This document shows positions 9,890-22,514 of a stretch of DNA of 64,000 bases, one piece after another; positions within the stretch are counted from its first letter, which is position 1, and each line of letters opens with the position of its first letter. This DNA is from Terfezia claveryi (Eukaryota > Ascomycota > Pezizomycetes > Pezizales > Pezizaceae). A program made the position numbers and the translations under genes. Under the pieces are notes generated by a model. It worked only from the letters and a program-made list of their open reading frames with translations, made no database searches and was not told where the DNA came from. The stretch is from the NCBI GenBank assembly GCA_015179025.1, contig WHUX01000103.1, positions 124,001 to 188,000 on the forward strand. The letters are read 5' to 3'.

Positions 9890-12800
9890 CGTGTAGGTTT
9901 TAGAAACTGAAGGATCGTGAGGAGTGCTAAACGACTGTAAGTTGATCACTGTCAACGCAAGCTCGAGTCGGGTGAGATTCCGATGAGTGGTGTTAAGGAG
10001 AGTATTGAGGGATGGCGAACTGAGAGGAGGGCAGACAGTGGTAAGTTTAATAACTGGCCTTTCGCTCGACCCTCTGGCTAACCAAGGACTCTTGGGTTGG
10101 CTTAGGGGTTGGGCAAGGGTTTAGGCACTCAGGTATGGCATCCCACCAAACACATAGCTACCCCACGGTGCACTGCACTTTCACTGGCAAGGTCAAGGCT
10201 GGTGCTAATATTTACCAGATCGTCAGAGTCCGCTGAAAAGGAGTGCATTACTAGGGGCTCGAATAAACATACATACAAGCCAATATTATTGCCATTTTTG
10301 GTACGGCGACTAAGACAGGATCATCTACTTAGGTATGTGATATGGAGGTGAAGATGGGCATCGCCGTTGGAGGCTCAGGATGCGTGCACGTGCGTGGGCT
10401 CGTTTACCCCTGAAATGAAGCTAAATTTATTCGTGTGATTTAGCCATTGTGACGATGATCTATGCTGAACTGGGACTCCATCCGAGCGTGCTAACCACCC
10501 ACAGAAAAAAAACCATTACCCCTGGTGTAGTCTGGTTGGCACAACACCCTCCACAGCCCCTGGTGCACCCCTTTCCCCGGTTTTCCAAGTGCGGCCTTCG
10601 CTAACTTTTGAAATGAAAATCCGCTTGTAGATAGATACATAGAGCTGTATAGCTAAGTACAGTTACATAGCGACTGAGTTGACTATAACCTCGGGCTATC
10701 ATAGGTAGCTCTAGGTATCTCCCTCGCACCAACATGCAGCAGTTATGCATACAACAGTCGCCTTGCTTTCAACTACCCTGCACCCATTGATCCGTCCATC
10801 ACACAGTACTGTACAAAAAGCATCATCCACAACATTTGCCCAGATTTAAAGTGTCACCGAGCTCAAACTCAGGGCTTGGCGTGAATGACAATGCGCTCCA
10901 CTCCAAATTGTGGCAAAGCTGGATTACTTTACTACTTAGGGTATACACACCGTCTATGCCGAAGGCAACTTGAATATCAAATTATATAGAAATTTATATC
11001 GAAGGCTTTAGAGTTACATTTACCTACCAATCGCAAGTTTTACATGCAGATCAGCATGATTTGCCCTCTGATCGTCCGACGCCGATTGGCAGCTGCAGTG
11101 AGGGTGGGAGATCGATCCGCGCATGGGGACCCAACATATGGTACGGAGTAGGGACAGGAATCTCGCAGTAGCCGTTGATGAGAAGGCACGAACCGGGTCG
11201 TGATATGTATGATGTCTCGAATTGCGTACGTTAGGTTCAGGTACTAATCAATGAAGCGAGTACTTGTGCATATGTATGTATAAATATGCGAACTGCAGTA
11301 AGCGACAGTGGGATGCCTAAGTATATTTCCATTACTCGAAACCTTCATGCAATTACTGTACACTGTTGGATAATAATACTACCGCAGCGTGTTGCTATAT
11401 TCTTTCTCCCCAAATACCTACTATTGTGCGGCTGGCTTGGTCTAGTACTCAAGTTCCAGCCATGAGCCCACAGTCGCGTACACTTGTTGCGACAACCCAA
11501 AAGAGTGACTTATCCGCCGGTCCATGAGGATTCTTAGTGTGGTAGACTAGAGGTGTCGGATGTCGGACTAAATTGTCCCGCGCTAGACAAATCCGATTTC
11601 TTGGTACACCACTTTGTTCTCATGTCCACAACAAGTGACATTTCCCTTATAATACTCAACAGCCCGTTGTGGGCATCTCCACGTGGGAATTCCTATTATT
11701 CAGAAAGCTAGGTTCCTACGTACATAAGACCGGTGCAGGTATCGGTCTTATTAGTATCCTTTGGTTATGCCAAGAACTTTCAAGGGCGCCGAATGTGAGA
11801 AAAAACCTGACATCTTATTGGATATTCGTTGAATCAGGGGAAGTTGGTCAGGTAAGGTACCTGGCCATAGGACGGCTGCACGTGCACTCGTGACACAACA
11901 CACGGAGCGGAGCAGACTGATCATGATCCAACTCCTTCCCCTCAATACATATGCCCAAGGATATACGTACTCTACCGAGTCGGTGATCTGCCTGCGGTAC
12001 TTAATCGATAGTACAGAGTACAGTACATACAAATACATACCTGTATATTCGATATACGAGTATACGGTTCTCGACTCCTAGCTCCCCTGGGCAAATATAT
12101 ATATATCCCTGACATAATATCCTTCTGTATAGTAACGCGGCCTGAGAATTTCTGGTCTAGAACCAATACTAGGCAGTTAGTTGATAACGTTTATTAGAGA
12201 TGTTACTGAAAGATCATGAATATTCGATTATTACTTGCCTAAGGTGTTGCTTTCATGGTTAGGGTGGAATGCTTAGTAGTCCCGTGCCTCTGATGATTGG
12301 AACAACAGTTAATACAAGAATTCCAAGACTTTTGTAGATTTAGAGTCTGAGGACTCTAATTATTGACATGGCATTAGCGTCATATCGTGCGTATTATATT
12401 CACAGCAAGCAGAAATTCATGGCTTTCCGTGATGCACTGGAACTACCCAGTAAATGGGCGTTGAGAAGTGTTCTCGGTAGTTGCGCACTGACACGAGCTC
12501 CAACTCAATTTAAGGTATCTCATTAAGTGAAGAAGATCGGAAAGTAACCAGGAACCAACAATCATATATAATTGCTTCAACTGATAAAAGGTAAACTTTT
12601 TGAATTTAGGTGCGAAGTAGCTTCAACAATGACTCGAAGTCTGATTATGCAGCTCGTGTTGTCCTTTCAGCTGTTGATAGAACGGGCTGCTGCCTATTGC
12701 AAACATACACTAAGCGATGACTAAGCTAATTGGACCCTTTTACAACCGAGATGCAGTGTTGTCACACAAAAGTACCTTGGTTCAGCTGATTGTTTTACGG

Positions 12801-13110
12801 CCAGAGTACCCTCCATCCATAGGAATTTATATGTGTGCAGCCATATAAACATGTGTAACATGAGATGGTAAAATATACCTCAGACAAGAAAGTACCTATG
12901 TAATACCCTTGCAAGCCTACCTGGCGGTAGTGAGCAGACACTAAGACATGCAGCTGCACTGGCCTCTGCAGGCTTTTTCCAGCCGCACCGGTACCACCCA
13001 AACAAACAGATTGCGTATCAACCTGAATCTGTTGAATCACGGAAGCAAGCGCAAATCACCAAGGGCACCCTTACAATAATACAAACTATACAGAACAACA
13101 GCTGTGAGAT
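9890..13110. other. Non-coding stretch
   Basis: No supported gene. The first few hundred bases should include the promoter of the GPI-protein gene. The sequence TAGTCTGGTTGGCACAACAC, followed by CCTCCACA, at about 10527-10555 is identical to 3505-3533. Near 12000-12120 there are short GTATAC/ATATAT palindromes. Confidence 0.45.
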
Positions 13111-13570
13111 GCAGTCAAGTATGCTCAACGACAGCCAGATATACCTACTCAGCATATTGCAGAGCTCTATGGTGTAGAGTGCACGACATTACGTCAGAGG
13201 GTGCTGGGGACCCACCAGGATAGCTCTATAGATCACCAGAATGAGTAGCTATTCTCTCCTCAAGAAGAGAACAGACTACGTTGGGATCATGGCTCATATT
13301 AGAATTCCCCTAAATCCCGACCTTTTACGGCAGATTGCGAAAGGGATTGTTAATGAAAGACAAATACCCCAACAAGGTCAAGGGAGGGGTATTTTAGGTC
13401 CTCAACAATGTATCGTCAAGCCCGAGACCAGAGAAGCCAGCATATACAATAACAAAGCGCCACCAACACCTCCGCCAGCACATCCACCAGTACCTCAAGA
13501 GTGTCTTGTATTCATTTGGGTGGACTGTGAGGATTACCATATTGTAGAGCGTATTTGTTTCCATGGTTGA
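13111..13570 (+). pseudogene. Second pogo-type transposase relic
   Basis: From 13111 the frame reads DIPTQHIAELYGVECTTLRQ, then RVLG and HQN, a stop, and SPQEENRL. This is the psq HTH followed by the HQxxQ-LSPEEE linker of pogo/Tigger-family transposases. A second piece in another frame (LLRQIAKGIVNERQIPQ) fits the following CENP-B-like HTH region. A stop and a frame change separate the two and the DDE domain is not recognisable. No terminal repeats were located. Confidence 0.55.
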
Positions 13571-15194
13571 GCATATGCTAGAGTTTGGCTGTAGCCCCAA
13601 TGTTGGGTATATCACGAGTTTATATTGCAGGGGAAGTTTTAGAAGTGTGTGCATTAGACGGTGGCTGCTTACTACGGTAGGTACAGGTGGCTATAACGAA
13701 GGCGAATATTCAGACACATTATTTTCGTCACTACCGTATAACTACGCTACAACAAGATATCACATGACTAATTTGTATACTTCCTACTTTAGCTCGATAA
13801 CAACGGTTCAAGCAATATGCCCGCTCACCGCCGATTAGGACGTACTGCTTTCGAGAAATAACAGATATGTCAAGCTCGATAGGCTGAAGGACAATGACCT
13901 AGAGAGATGACACTAGAGGAGTTTTGTAGATTATTTCCAAACTGCGAAGGAATTACAATACCACTATCCACGATGTCAACGATTATATTTGTATATAGTT
14001 TTGTGTTATCTGTTTGTCTTAATATGCGCTGAATATATATCTCAATGCTTTGCTGTATTTTGCCGCACCAGCGACCTCTGCATTTACTATAGCCAATTTA
14101 GCTTCGGTGTAGTTGAATTTATATTGGCCTGAATATTCTCTTCACCCGTCGTTATATGTACTAATTTCAGTATAGCCAGGCAACTTTACCTGAGTGCGGA
14201 ATCAGTCTTGCCAAGTCCTTGAGTACTTAATATATATGAAAGCAATTCCAAATGTGAGGCGGATTTGCCATAGGAATGAATCGCGAATAAGAAAGGAATT
14301 GTACGGTAAAGCCGTGCTAGCTAGAAGTTCAAGTGCCAGTAAGGGCAAACCTATCTCTCAACCTCCCAATGTTCATACACAAATATAAATTTACAACCCA
14401 ACCATCACCACCACCACCACCACCACGGATGATGGCATTGAGGATTACAGCCCTGAAAGCTTTGACTCAGGTCATTCTGACACCATGGACAGTGTTCCTG
14501 AGGCACTACGGCTTCCATCACATATTCAGTTGGGTGAAGAAATCGTTTGAAGGGGTGGCGGGCGCTGGTAGAAACGGTGGCAGGTAGGAAGGGTGGTGGG
14601 CGCTATAGTAGGAAGAATCTGAACATTCTAATTATGTGTTAAGAAGGTAACTACAATGATTAAGAAAGCACCTATGATAAAGAAAGTAACCGTGAAAGAG
14701 GCAGCTTCTACCAAAACCGCCACCATATTAATAAGAACTGCACTCTTGTCCGAGAGTTCTTACGGTATCCGGGCATGGGGAGGCTTGATCGATCATTAAG
14801 ATGTGACTAAGAAGTTAAATGGGTCTGTGCGAGACGTTGTTATTAATATAACGGCCCCGAGACTGGTATTGGGGAAAATTAGAAGAACGTTTATCGGACA
14901 GCATAGGAGTAATGAGTATTTTTTTTTAAAAAAAGGAGCATATTACTGACAAGAGAGATGCATACAAGTGCACGTCTTAAACTGATATCTGTTGAAAAGC
15001 ACGTGAGTCATATGCGAGATGTCCACTCATGTCGCACATCATAGGAGATATGATGTTGTGGCGAGATGCCACTCACGTAACCAACTCCAGCACATACCTG
15101 CTTTCTCGCAATACTTACCTGTAACAGCAATGCTATTCGCATTATCCCTTCATGTACACTGTGGTTCATTAGTTAATATGGGCGCCCATAGTAA
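13571..15194. other. Non-coding stretch with a (CAC)n tract
   Basis: No supported gene. A pure (CAC)n microsatellite of about 22 bp lies at 14405-14426. At 14901-14937 an A/T homopolymer junction adjoins an inverted ATTACTCCTAT motif like those at 7117 and 34881. Confidence 0.45.
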
Positions 15195-16175
15195 ACTTAA
15201 TTAAAAGTTTCAACTTTAGTCCAAGTTTAGGTCTAAGTCGTGAGTTTTCGGCTAAGTTAGACCTGCTGAGGCTTAGCCGTGAAACCTTTGAACCGAAGTG
15301 AGACTTTTCAAGCAAGTTGAGACCTTTAAAAAGCTATGGAGAATAGTTTGAGACTTTGGGGAGGCCTTAGCTACATCGTGAGACCCTATTAAGGTTTCCT
15401 TCTCTACAGAGACCCTATTAAGGTTTCCTTCTCTGCAGAGACCCTATTAAGGTTTCATTTTAAGAGAAGCTACTTGTATCTGTCGTTGTTATCTATCTCA
15501 TTATCTGATATTTTCGTCGGGAATTTGATTTTGCTTTCGGCTTTGGCTCTCCGAGGCCTCCTGTATATATACCTCGATCTCTCGCACTCTCTTTGCCCTG
15601 TATCCAAGGTCTTTGTATTAAGCGTACAGTATTTGGTTCTATTATTTACTTTCCTAAGTGCTTCAAATTTATATATATTTTGCTTCTATTCGATTGAGTC
15701 TTTTGCTAGGTTTCTGTAGGTTTGATTTTATATTTACATGAGACGTTTATTTTGCTTCTATTCGAGTCTTTTGCTAGGTTTCAGTAGGGTTAAATTTAAA
15801 TTCGCATGAGACATTTATTTGGCTTCTATTCGAGGCCTTTGCCAGGTTTCCGTGGAGTGAATTTACATGAGATATTATATTGGCTTCTATTCGAGTCCTT
15901 TGCCAGGTTTCCGTGCAGTGAATTTACATGAGATTTTGCATTGGCTTCTGTCACGAGCCCTAGCAGTGACTTCATTAGTGAGACCTATGTAAAGTTTCCA
16001 TAGGACGGAGACCATAATACACGAAACCTAAAAAAAGTTTTGTTCGAAACCTCAAAAGGTTTATCTAAAACCATCCGAGTAAACCTTTGGTGGTTTCCCA
16101 TACAATTATTGATGCGAAACCTCTTTTGGTCTCACTCTTGAGACCTGACCAAATGAACCACAGTGTGTATATAGA
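15195..16175. repeat. Region of GAGACC / GGTTTC tandem repeats
   Basis: A 1-kb block is dominated by repeated GAGACC, GGTTTC and GAAACC words. At 15380-15460 a 29-bp unit (GAGACCCTATTAAGG core) repeats almost three times. At 15679-15965 a 61-72-bp unit beginning TTTGCTTCTATTCGAG and containing AGGTTTC and ACATGAGA repeats four times. The words occur in both orientations, so the region could fold extensively. It is possibly a degenerate LTR or satellite; no coding sequence is seen. Confidence 0.6.
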
Positions 16176-16895
16176 GCTCTTCTATTGCTTCTCTAGAGAG
16201 GGAGAGCTTGAAGGAATCTTCATATACTCGCACATACTCATATACTCGAACGTCTCATATCTACATGCTCACTCATACGTTTCCACTGTCTTACAGTCAC
16301 ACACACATATATCAGGTGAAGTGTTCCTTTATTGGCCATTCATCTGTCTATTCGCTGTTAGTGTTGCTATGCAAAACCTCTCATTCTAAGAATATCTTCT
16401 AATTGCATGCTAGCTACTAGTCTGGTTGGCACGCTAGCTATATTTAGAATGGTGTTGGCGTCGCCAAGGCTACTATTCATACACTATTTTTCTTCTTGAA
16501 TTTTGAAGTGGTAAGCCCTACTGTAGTGTACATAAGTACATATTATACGTAAGTCCAATTAGAAGTACGAAGAGTTGCTGGTACATGACACTGAAACAGC
16601 ACCTACTTATTTTCGTGCCTGAAGTAGTTCTGTTATTCAATGCGTCGTGAGACCGTACCTACCCTGGCGCCTGAAGTATGTATTCCCATGAATTGTTTGG
16701 TATATTCAAAAGTTAAAACCATTCCCAATATAGTGGGATCGGAATGCAACTGATCACGTAAGCAGAGCTACCGCAAAGCGGACTCCCAATACCTAACAAT
16801 CAGGATAGAGTCAGCAAAGAAGCCACGTATTTTTCGAGCCTCCGTTCAAGAAATAAATTTCATAAATATAAAGTTAGGTTGAAATTAAATTTCAC

Positions 16896-16904
16896 CCACT
16901 CGTT
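16896..16904. repeat. Left 9-bp target-site duplication
   Basis: CCACTCGTT lies directly before the left end of the 13.8-kb element and is repeated exactly at 30748-30756, directly after its right end. Confidence 0.85.
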
Positions 16905-17053
16905 TGTTCTCGGTCCCAGACTCTTGGTGGTGATAACTTTTATCTGCAAGAGTCTGGTACTAAACTGCTCCGAAACTGCACGCGCTAGTATCTCCGAGTG
17001 TTTTGAGCTCGAAGATGCTAGCGTGTGCATAGCCTGTTTTCGGAGCTACTAGC
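16905..17053. repeat. Left terminal region: TIR plus nested hairpins
   Basis: Within the left end, CCAGACTCTT (16916-16925) pairs with AAGAGTCTGG (16948-16957). Next comes CTCCGAAA paired with TTTTCGGAG, enclosing a second stem of GCGCTAGT/GCTAGCG type. The same order of stems occurs, inverted, at 30595-30747, although the loop sequences differ. Conserved stems with diverged loops suggest protein-binding or structural sites at the transposon ends. Confidence 0.75.
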
Positions 17054-17196
17054 GTTGTTTTGAGCTGCATATTTTATAAGCATACACAATTGTCATAACG
17101 ACAACAGCAGAATAAATGTCTACCAAAACATTTGATTGCGGATGCATTTGTTTGGGATTTCGTTTATTTAGTGCATTGTATATTATCTCTAGTTTT

Positions 17197-17226
17197 GAGA
17201 GTTGGACAGGATTTGGTTTGACTCTC
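17197..17226. repeat. 30-nt palindrome, single copy
   Basis: GAGAGTTGGAC...GTTTGACTCTC, 30 nt. It lies about 225 bp beyond the stop codon of gene A. It is a variant of the palindrome that is arrayed at 22544-22963 and found singly at 26997-27026 and in the LTRs of element G3. Confidence 0.8.
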
Positions 17227-17450
17227 GATTTGAAATATGCTCTGCTACGTATCATCTCTACATTTCAGATCTTTTGGCACTCTCCATGAGCTATTCACAT
17301 CGAACCTCAGAATCCAGTTATTGGTGCATGTTTCTATAGCGTAGCAAGCTCAATATCAATCAAAAGTGGCATCTACTAATGGACCTTTCCTCTAAAAAGC
17401 TAATAACATACTACTAATGAGCCAAGAAATAAGAAATTAATCTTGTGTCG

Positions 17451-20400
17451 TTACTCCGGCATCAGATCGTCATCATTATCCACCTCTTCATTCATTGATA
17501 GCATCTTTCGTCCACCATAACAAGCCCACCTAACCCCCTTATCCTCCATCACCTGACTTTTTGTTGAATTTACCTGCTCCTTATCCCCACCTGGAATTGT
17601 AACTGTACTGGCCCCAACTTCCCCCTGATCAACTTCCCCCTGATTAACTTCCCCCTGATCCTCCATCACAGGACTTGTGGTTGAATTTACCTCACCCTTG
17701 TCCCCACCTGGAATTGTAAGTATATTCGCTGTTCTCGGATTTTCCGAGGCTACAATTTGAGAATTAGACCCAGATCTATCACGATCATGATGTAGTTCTT
17801 TGTTCCTCCCCCCTTGCTATTCCCTCTGAGACATAAGGCTTCTACTTCTTGCCCTGAGCCTATCTTCCTTTCCCTTGGCTCTATCCCTTCCCTCTTCGTT
17901 TTCCCGACACCTTCCCCGATCATGATCTCCTTCACGCTGGTCTCCACGTCTAGGGGAACCATAATCACCCCAATGACGATATCTGACTAGATGGTCAGTA
18001 TGATGTCGATCGCCATCCCTTCTACTACTCGAATAATGGGATCTTCTGTCAAGGTTATGGTAATCACCGCTTTCAGGTGAATACCAGTCAGAATTATCAT
18101 CATCGTATCCAGTGCGACCTTCCCAGCGTTCACTTCTATAGTAACCGCTTCCTTGTCGGCCATCTCTATATTCTTCCCTTCCACGCTTTGGTTCTCCCCT
18201 TCCACGCTTTGGTCCTTGAGCGTAACCATCTCTGCGGCTTCTTCCATATTCGTAGTTATCCACATAGTCCTCTTCTTCATCTCCGCCACTCATGCTTTCT
18301 TTATCGGGACTCCAATTCCTGGTTTTCAAAAAGCCACAGCCGCCCCTTCTGTCCCTTACATCCCTTCGACCTTCCGCATCTGCATCTACAGTTTTCTCTC
18401 GCTTAATTACAGTCTTCTCGGGCTTAATTTCGCGCTTGAATGAGAAATTAGGACTAACTTCTACACTTTCCTTGCGCTGAAAGTCCCTTTGGCGCCTAGG
18501 AGTCTCATTCATAGTCAATCCAATGGTAGCGCTACCCAAGTGAGCCAATCTTCCGCCACCTCCGGCAAGGGTTCCAGCAGCACTTGTCCTGGCGTTCTTT
18601 TGTTGCGCAGCCTACTCTTTTGTGTCTGCAAATTTCTTCCGCTCTTTGTGAGCCTCTTCAATCTTATTATTCAACTCTTGCCTCAGCAAATTCAGCCTTT
18701 CCATAGATTGAATGGCCTCGTCCATCGAGAGCTGCAACTCCGTGACCACGTGCTTATATCTTTCAATTTTTTTGTCGACTAGCAAGCATAGTTCATCATT
18801 GCGGTTTACAATCTCCTGACAAGCTAGCGCTGCCTACCGTGCACACCCCATAGGTCCCATCAATGCGATCCTAATTGCCTCACCTGACACATAACTACTA
18901 AATAGATGCATCAGCATGACTCTCCATCAAACCCCTGATTAGGAGAAACAAAAGACTTACTTTGCCATATCCGCCAAACTCAAACTAGGCCTCAACAGTT
19001 CAGCGATCCGATTGTCCAATACCCAATCTTCTTTGTTTTCCCTTTCGATCTCCTCGAATTAAGCTAATGTAACTAGGCCCGATTTGGTCATTTTCTCTTC
19101 TCCAAAAGCTCCAGCTGTCTCTATACTAAACTCATTTCCTAGGTCCATAAGCATGACTGGAATGTGTTCAAGGCCTCCTTCGAGAAACTGTTGCTCTTCT
19201 CCTTTCATGAATTTGAAGAAATTTTTATCCTGTTGCCCCTCGAGAGCCACCATGTTTTCACCATCCTCTCTAGTAAGATCAACAGTCTTCGCCGATTCCT
19301 TTTGACCCCCATCACTTCCATCACCATCCGCTACCTGAATAGTCTCTATATTCTATTTCTCGGGTTTGTCTGGGTTCCCCTCAACAACTTCACTTTCCTT
19401 TCCACTTCCATCTTCTTCTTTATCTGCATTCTCTCGGACTTGCTGGACGTCCCCACCATCATCCTCGAGTTTATTCCCACCAGAAGATCCAACCTTTCTT
19501 TCTTTCTCCACTTTTTCTTCAATTTTCTTGATCATCGCGTGATACTCTTCACAATTTTGATATGCTGTATAGGTCGTAGCACTTGACTCCCAAGCAGTTA
19601 CAGACTGTGGCCGCTCTGCTTTAGTACCAACGAAGGCCACTCACCAACATCCCGCGACGCTGTTGCGTCAAAGATTCTAATTCGGGTGGCATTACTGATA
19701 GCTTGTTGGTTGACCTTGCCTGTACTCAGTACTGTGATGGCCCTGACCAGCATTGCAAGTGTAGAAAGCCGCAATTCTTAGTAAGAGCCTCTCGCAGCGC
19801 TATCAGTGGATCTTCCGAAATTTCCGGGTGTGAGCTACAGTAGAGCATCTGTCACGAAGGTGACCGAGTACCAGATCGCATAATAATCCTGTAATACAAA
19901 ACTAGTTAGCTTAATACCCCAATCAAGAGAATCCTGAACTACCTTATGTCCCAATTCCAACCAACTTTCCACATCCGTAACCTTGAGTTTAGATAAACGT
20001 AACTTTCTTCCCCTCTCACTGCGCAGGGTGCGAGTATATTCCTTTCCAATAGTCCCATTGGTCCAATAGCGTGCTAACTTCAACAAAACCTCGAAGAATC
20101 TGTTTTGTAATTGATTCTGGTAATCCAATAAAGTATGCTTCTCCGAGGTCACATCTATCACACCATCTCTTGCTGGTCTAATGGTCTGGAGCATCTCTTC
20201 CAAGAATGAATCACTAAAGTTGTAGACTTTATACTACACCATAGCGATCAACCATCCTGCTTTCGCTCTCCATTCTTCGGGACTCTAAAATGTATGTGGT
20301 CAGTGAAATCCAAGATCATCCCATCCACCAAAAAAAAACAATACACAACTGACAGCAAGGGCATACATACGACCGAGGATACCAGCATGTCTACGAGAGG

Positions 20401-20601
20401 CTTTGGTAACCATTTCGTCATTTCAGCGGGCATGAAGGCTTCCAATATGCTATCATCATTGATATAGCCGTCTGGATCAATAAGCCCCAAATGCACTGGC
20501 ACTGGTGCTGGTAGAGTGTCGTCGGTTTTGGAACGCTTGCTTCTAGTCTGTGGCCTAACTGCAGGCTGTGAGACCTTCCGCTTTGCTGAGGGACTCGCCA
20601 T
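17451..20601 (-). pseudogene. Element gene A: large coiled-coil, RD/SR-rich protein, interrupted
   Basis: ATG at 20601 (MASPSAKRKVSQ) in a purine-rich context. Exon 1 ends at 20371; an 86-bp intron (20285-20370, GTATGT...TTTTAG) joins in phase 0 to exon 2. Exon 2 reads on past a TAG at a probable Trp codon, through KLARYWTNGTIGKEYTRTLR, to about 19835. A frame change, and perhaps another intron, follows. From about 19640 a single frame continues to 17451, broken only by TAG/TAA codons and one intron (about 18899-18960, GTAAGT donor). It has an acidic Lys/Glu region, a coiled coil near 18620-18780 (ELQLSMDEAIQSMERLNLLR) and an RD/RS/RG-rich tail (18550-17820). A repeat follows with two copies of IPGGDK and several of QGEV. 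The tail suggests RNA or nucleic-acid binding. I do not recognise the family. Confidence 0.55.
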
Positions 20602-21062
20602 TTTTTGTTTACTAAAGATACGCAGGGTTGTGCATGCAGGGGACGGAATTTGTGTTTAGATCATCGTTGAGAATGTGCACGCTTATGCTTATAAGAACGC
20701 TAATACCTGCGAAAATGGGCTAGGTATGCATGCGCTAGCAACGGGATACGCTAGGAGGGTGTTTGTGTTTTGTTTGTTGTTCTAGTGCGGAGATTTTTCA
20801 TTATGGCCTTGTGCATCAGGCCAACTGCATTTGAAGTTTTTTGTCTAGATTTTAGTTTGTGTTTTGGCCCGGGTTTTGGCCTGAAATATGTTAATATAAG
20901 TAGGGAGGGGGCGAGGAGTTACCCTTTCGATCTTTAGAACTGATCATACAGCAAGCGAATCTCATATTTCGATAATCATCCCTCACACTACTACGCTTGC
21001 ACTTCATTTGCATTCAGGAAATCACAGAAACAATATTGGGATCTACAGCTATATCTCGCCCG
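20602..21062. promoter_or_regulatory. Divergent promoter region of genes A and B
   Basis: About 460 bp separate the two start codons. A TATA-like TTAATATAAGTAGGG lies near 20888-20902, upstream of gene B. It is followed by a pyrimidine-rich, CA-containing leader (ATCATCCCTCACACTACTAC), typical of fungal core promoters. No TATA was picked for gene A. Confidence 0.4.
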
Positions 21063-22367
21063 ATGACTATCGCAGCAGGGGAACTACAAGTAAAGTTCAC
21101 AGAAATGATGAGGAGTGAGATCACGGTGAACACGCAATTTGAGGGTGCGGTAAAGTCAATTATTAGGGAAAAGGAATAATGGAACTTTCTCAAGGGAATT
21201 GCTAGATTAACACGACAAGCGGGGGAAAAAGTTGGAGCGTTGGCTGCAGCGCAGTCGACACTAATAGAAGCTGCAATGGAGGCGGAATTACAAGCATGGG
21301 GTGTTACAAGAGAAGACGCTCGAGATGAACTTAGGATGGATGAACTAAACAAGTTTGGCTAGGTGTACAAGGCATCAGTGAAACGGTGTCAGAACTACAA
21401 TATGCTAACAGAAAAGTTTTGGGGTCCAAACTGGATAGCATTGCTAGACAAGCTTCACCCGCCTTGGCCTTCTGTCGAGTTCGCTCGACAATGCTCTCTT
21501 GCAGCGGAACAACTATCATTCGATCATGAAATGGACCTAGTGAGAGACATTCTACCACACTTTGTAATAGAGATTGAGGATAAATAAAGCACGCCAAGAA
21601 CGCAGAAGGACGATTGGCTCATGGTCGAAGACATCAGATGGGTGCTACAGGATAGAGAACTACCACCTGTGTTGCCTACCGAACAAAAGAAATACCATGC
21701 AGAATACGTGGCAAAGATGACGAGTATTGGCGAGGCACAAGGAGTAACGAATACGAGTCAACTAGTCCAGAATGCTGAAGCAAGACAAGCTGGAATACAA
21801 GGGGGACCAGGACCAAGGGGGGCGGCACCAAGTGGAGGAAGTCCAGTGGTAGTAGCTGGAGGAAGTCAAGGGGTAGCAGCTGGAGGAAATCAAGGGGTAG
21901 CAGCTGGAGGAAGTCAAGGGGTAGGAGGAAGTCAAGAGGTAGCACAGGGTGGAGGAGTAGCTACAGGAACCAAGAGAAGTGGTAAGAGGGCGGGAGTAAG
22001 GTCCCGACAGGGAGGGGAGTTAACAAAGAGAAAAAGAGAGAGGACACCAGAGATGAAACTCCCAGCATATCAAAAAGTACGATTTGAGAATGCAGAAGAT
22101 GAAGATTGTGATCCAGAAACCCTGAGATTACTGGAAGTAGCACTACTTGAAGAAATGAGGGCCTTGGATGAAGAAACAAAGGAGGACATCGAGCTTATTG
22201 AGAAGATTAGAGAGATGCTTGGTACAGTTGGCAGTCAGAACGAAGATGAGTGGGTACCTGGAGACCGAATTGCATGCCGTTTGAGAATGCTCATCAGTGG
22301 ATTGAGAATGAAAGCAGTTCCAGTTAAGGAAGAAACTGCCAACGATGAAGACGGAGATGCGGAATAA
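21063..22367 (+). pseudogene. Element gene B: WG-x2-W / P-x-WP-x2-EF family protein
   Basis: A single frame of 434 codons runs from the first in-frame ATG (21063), interrupted by TAA near 21177, TAG at about 21360 and TAA at about 21585. Each is explicable as a Gln or Trp codon after one transition. The N-terminal half is predicted helical and contains WGPNWIALLDKL and PPWPSVEFARQ near 21420-21490. The middle is a Gly/Gln/Val repeat (AAGGSQGV and AAGGNQGV units, 21840-21960) followed by a basic patch (KRKRER) and an acidic helical C-terminus. The domain order and the WG..W...P.WP..EF motif recur in the 3' ORF of gypsy element G2 (50682-51851), so both belong to one family. Function unknown. 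Confidence 0.65.
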
Positions 22368-22514
22368 AGGGGGATTTTTCTTGGAAGTGTTGAGGAGGAT
22401 GTAAGGCGGACAGACATGGAGGGAATGGAGACAATTTAGTTTTTTGAATGTTTAGTTATTGTTTGAATTTTTGGGAACAGAATTGATTTTAGTTTGTCTT
22501 TATAACCCTCATTG

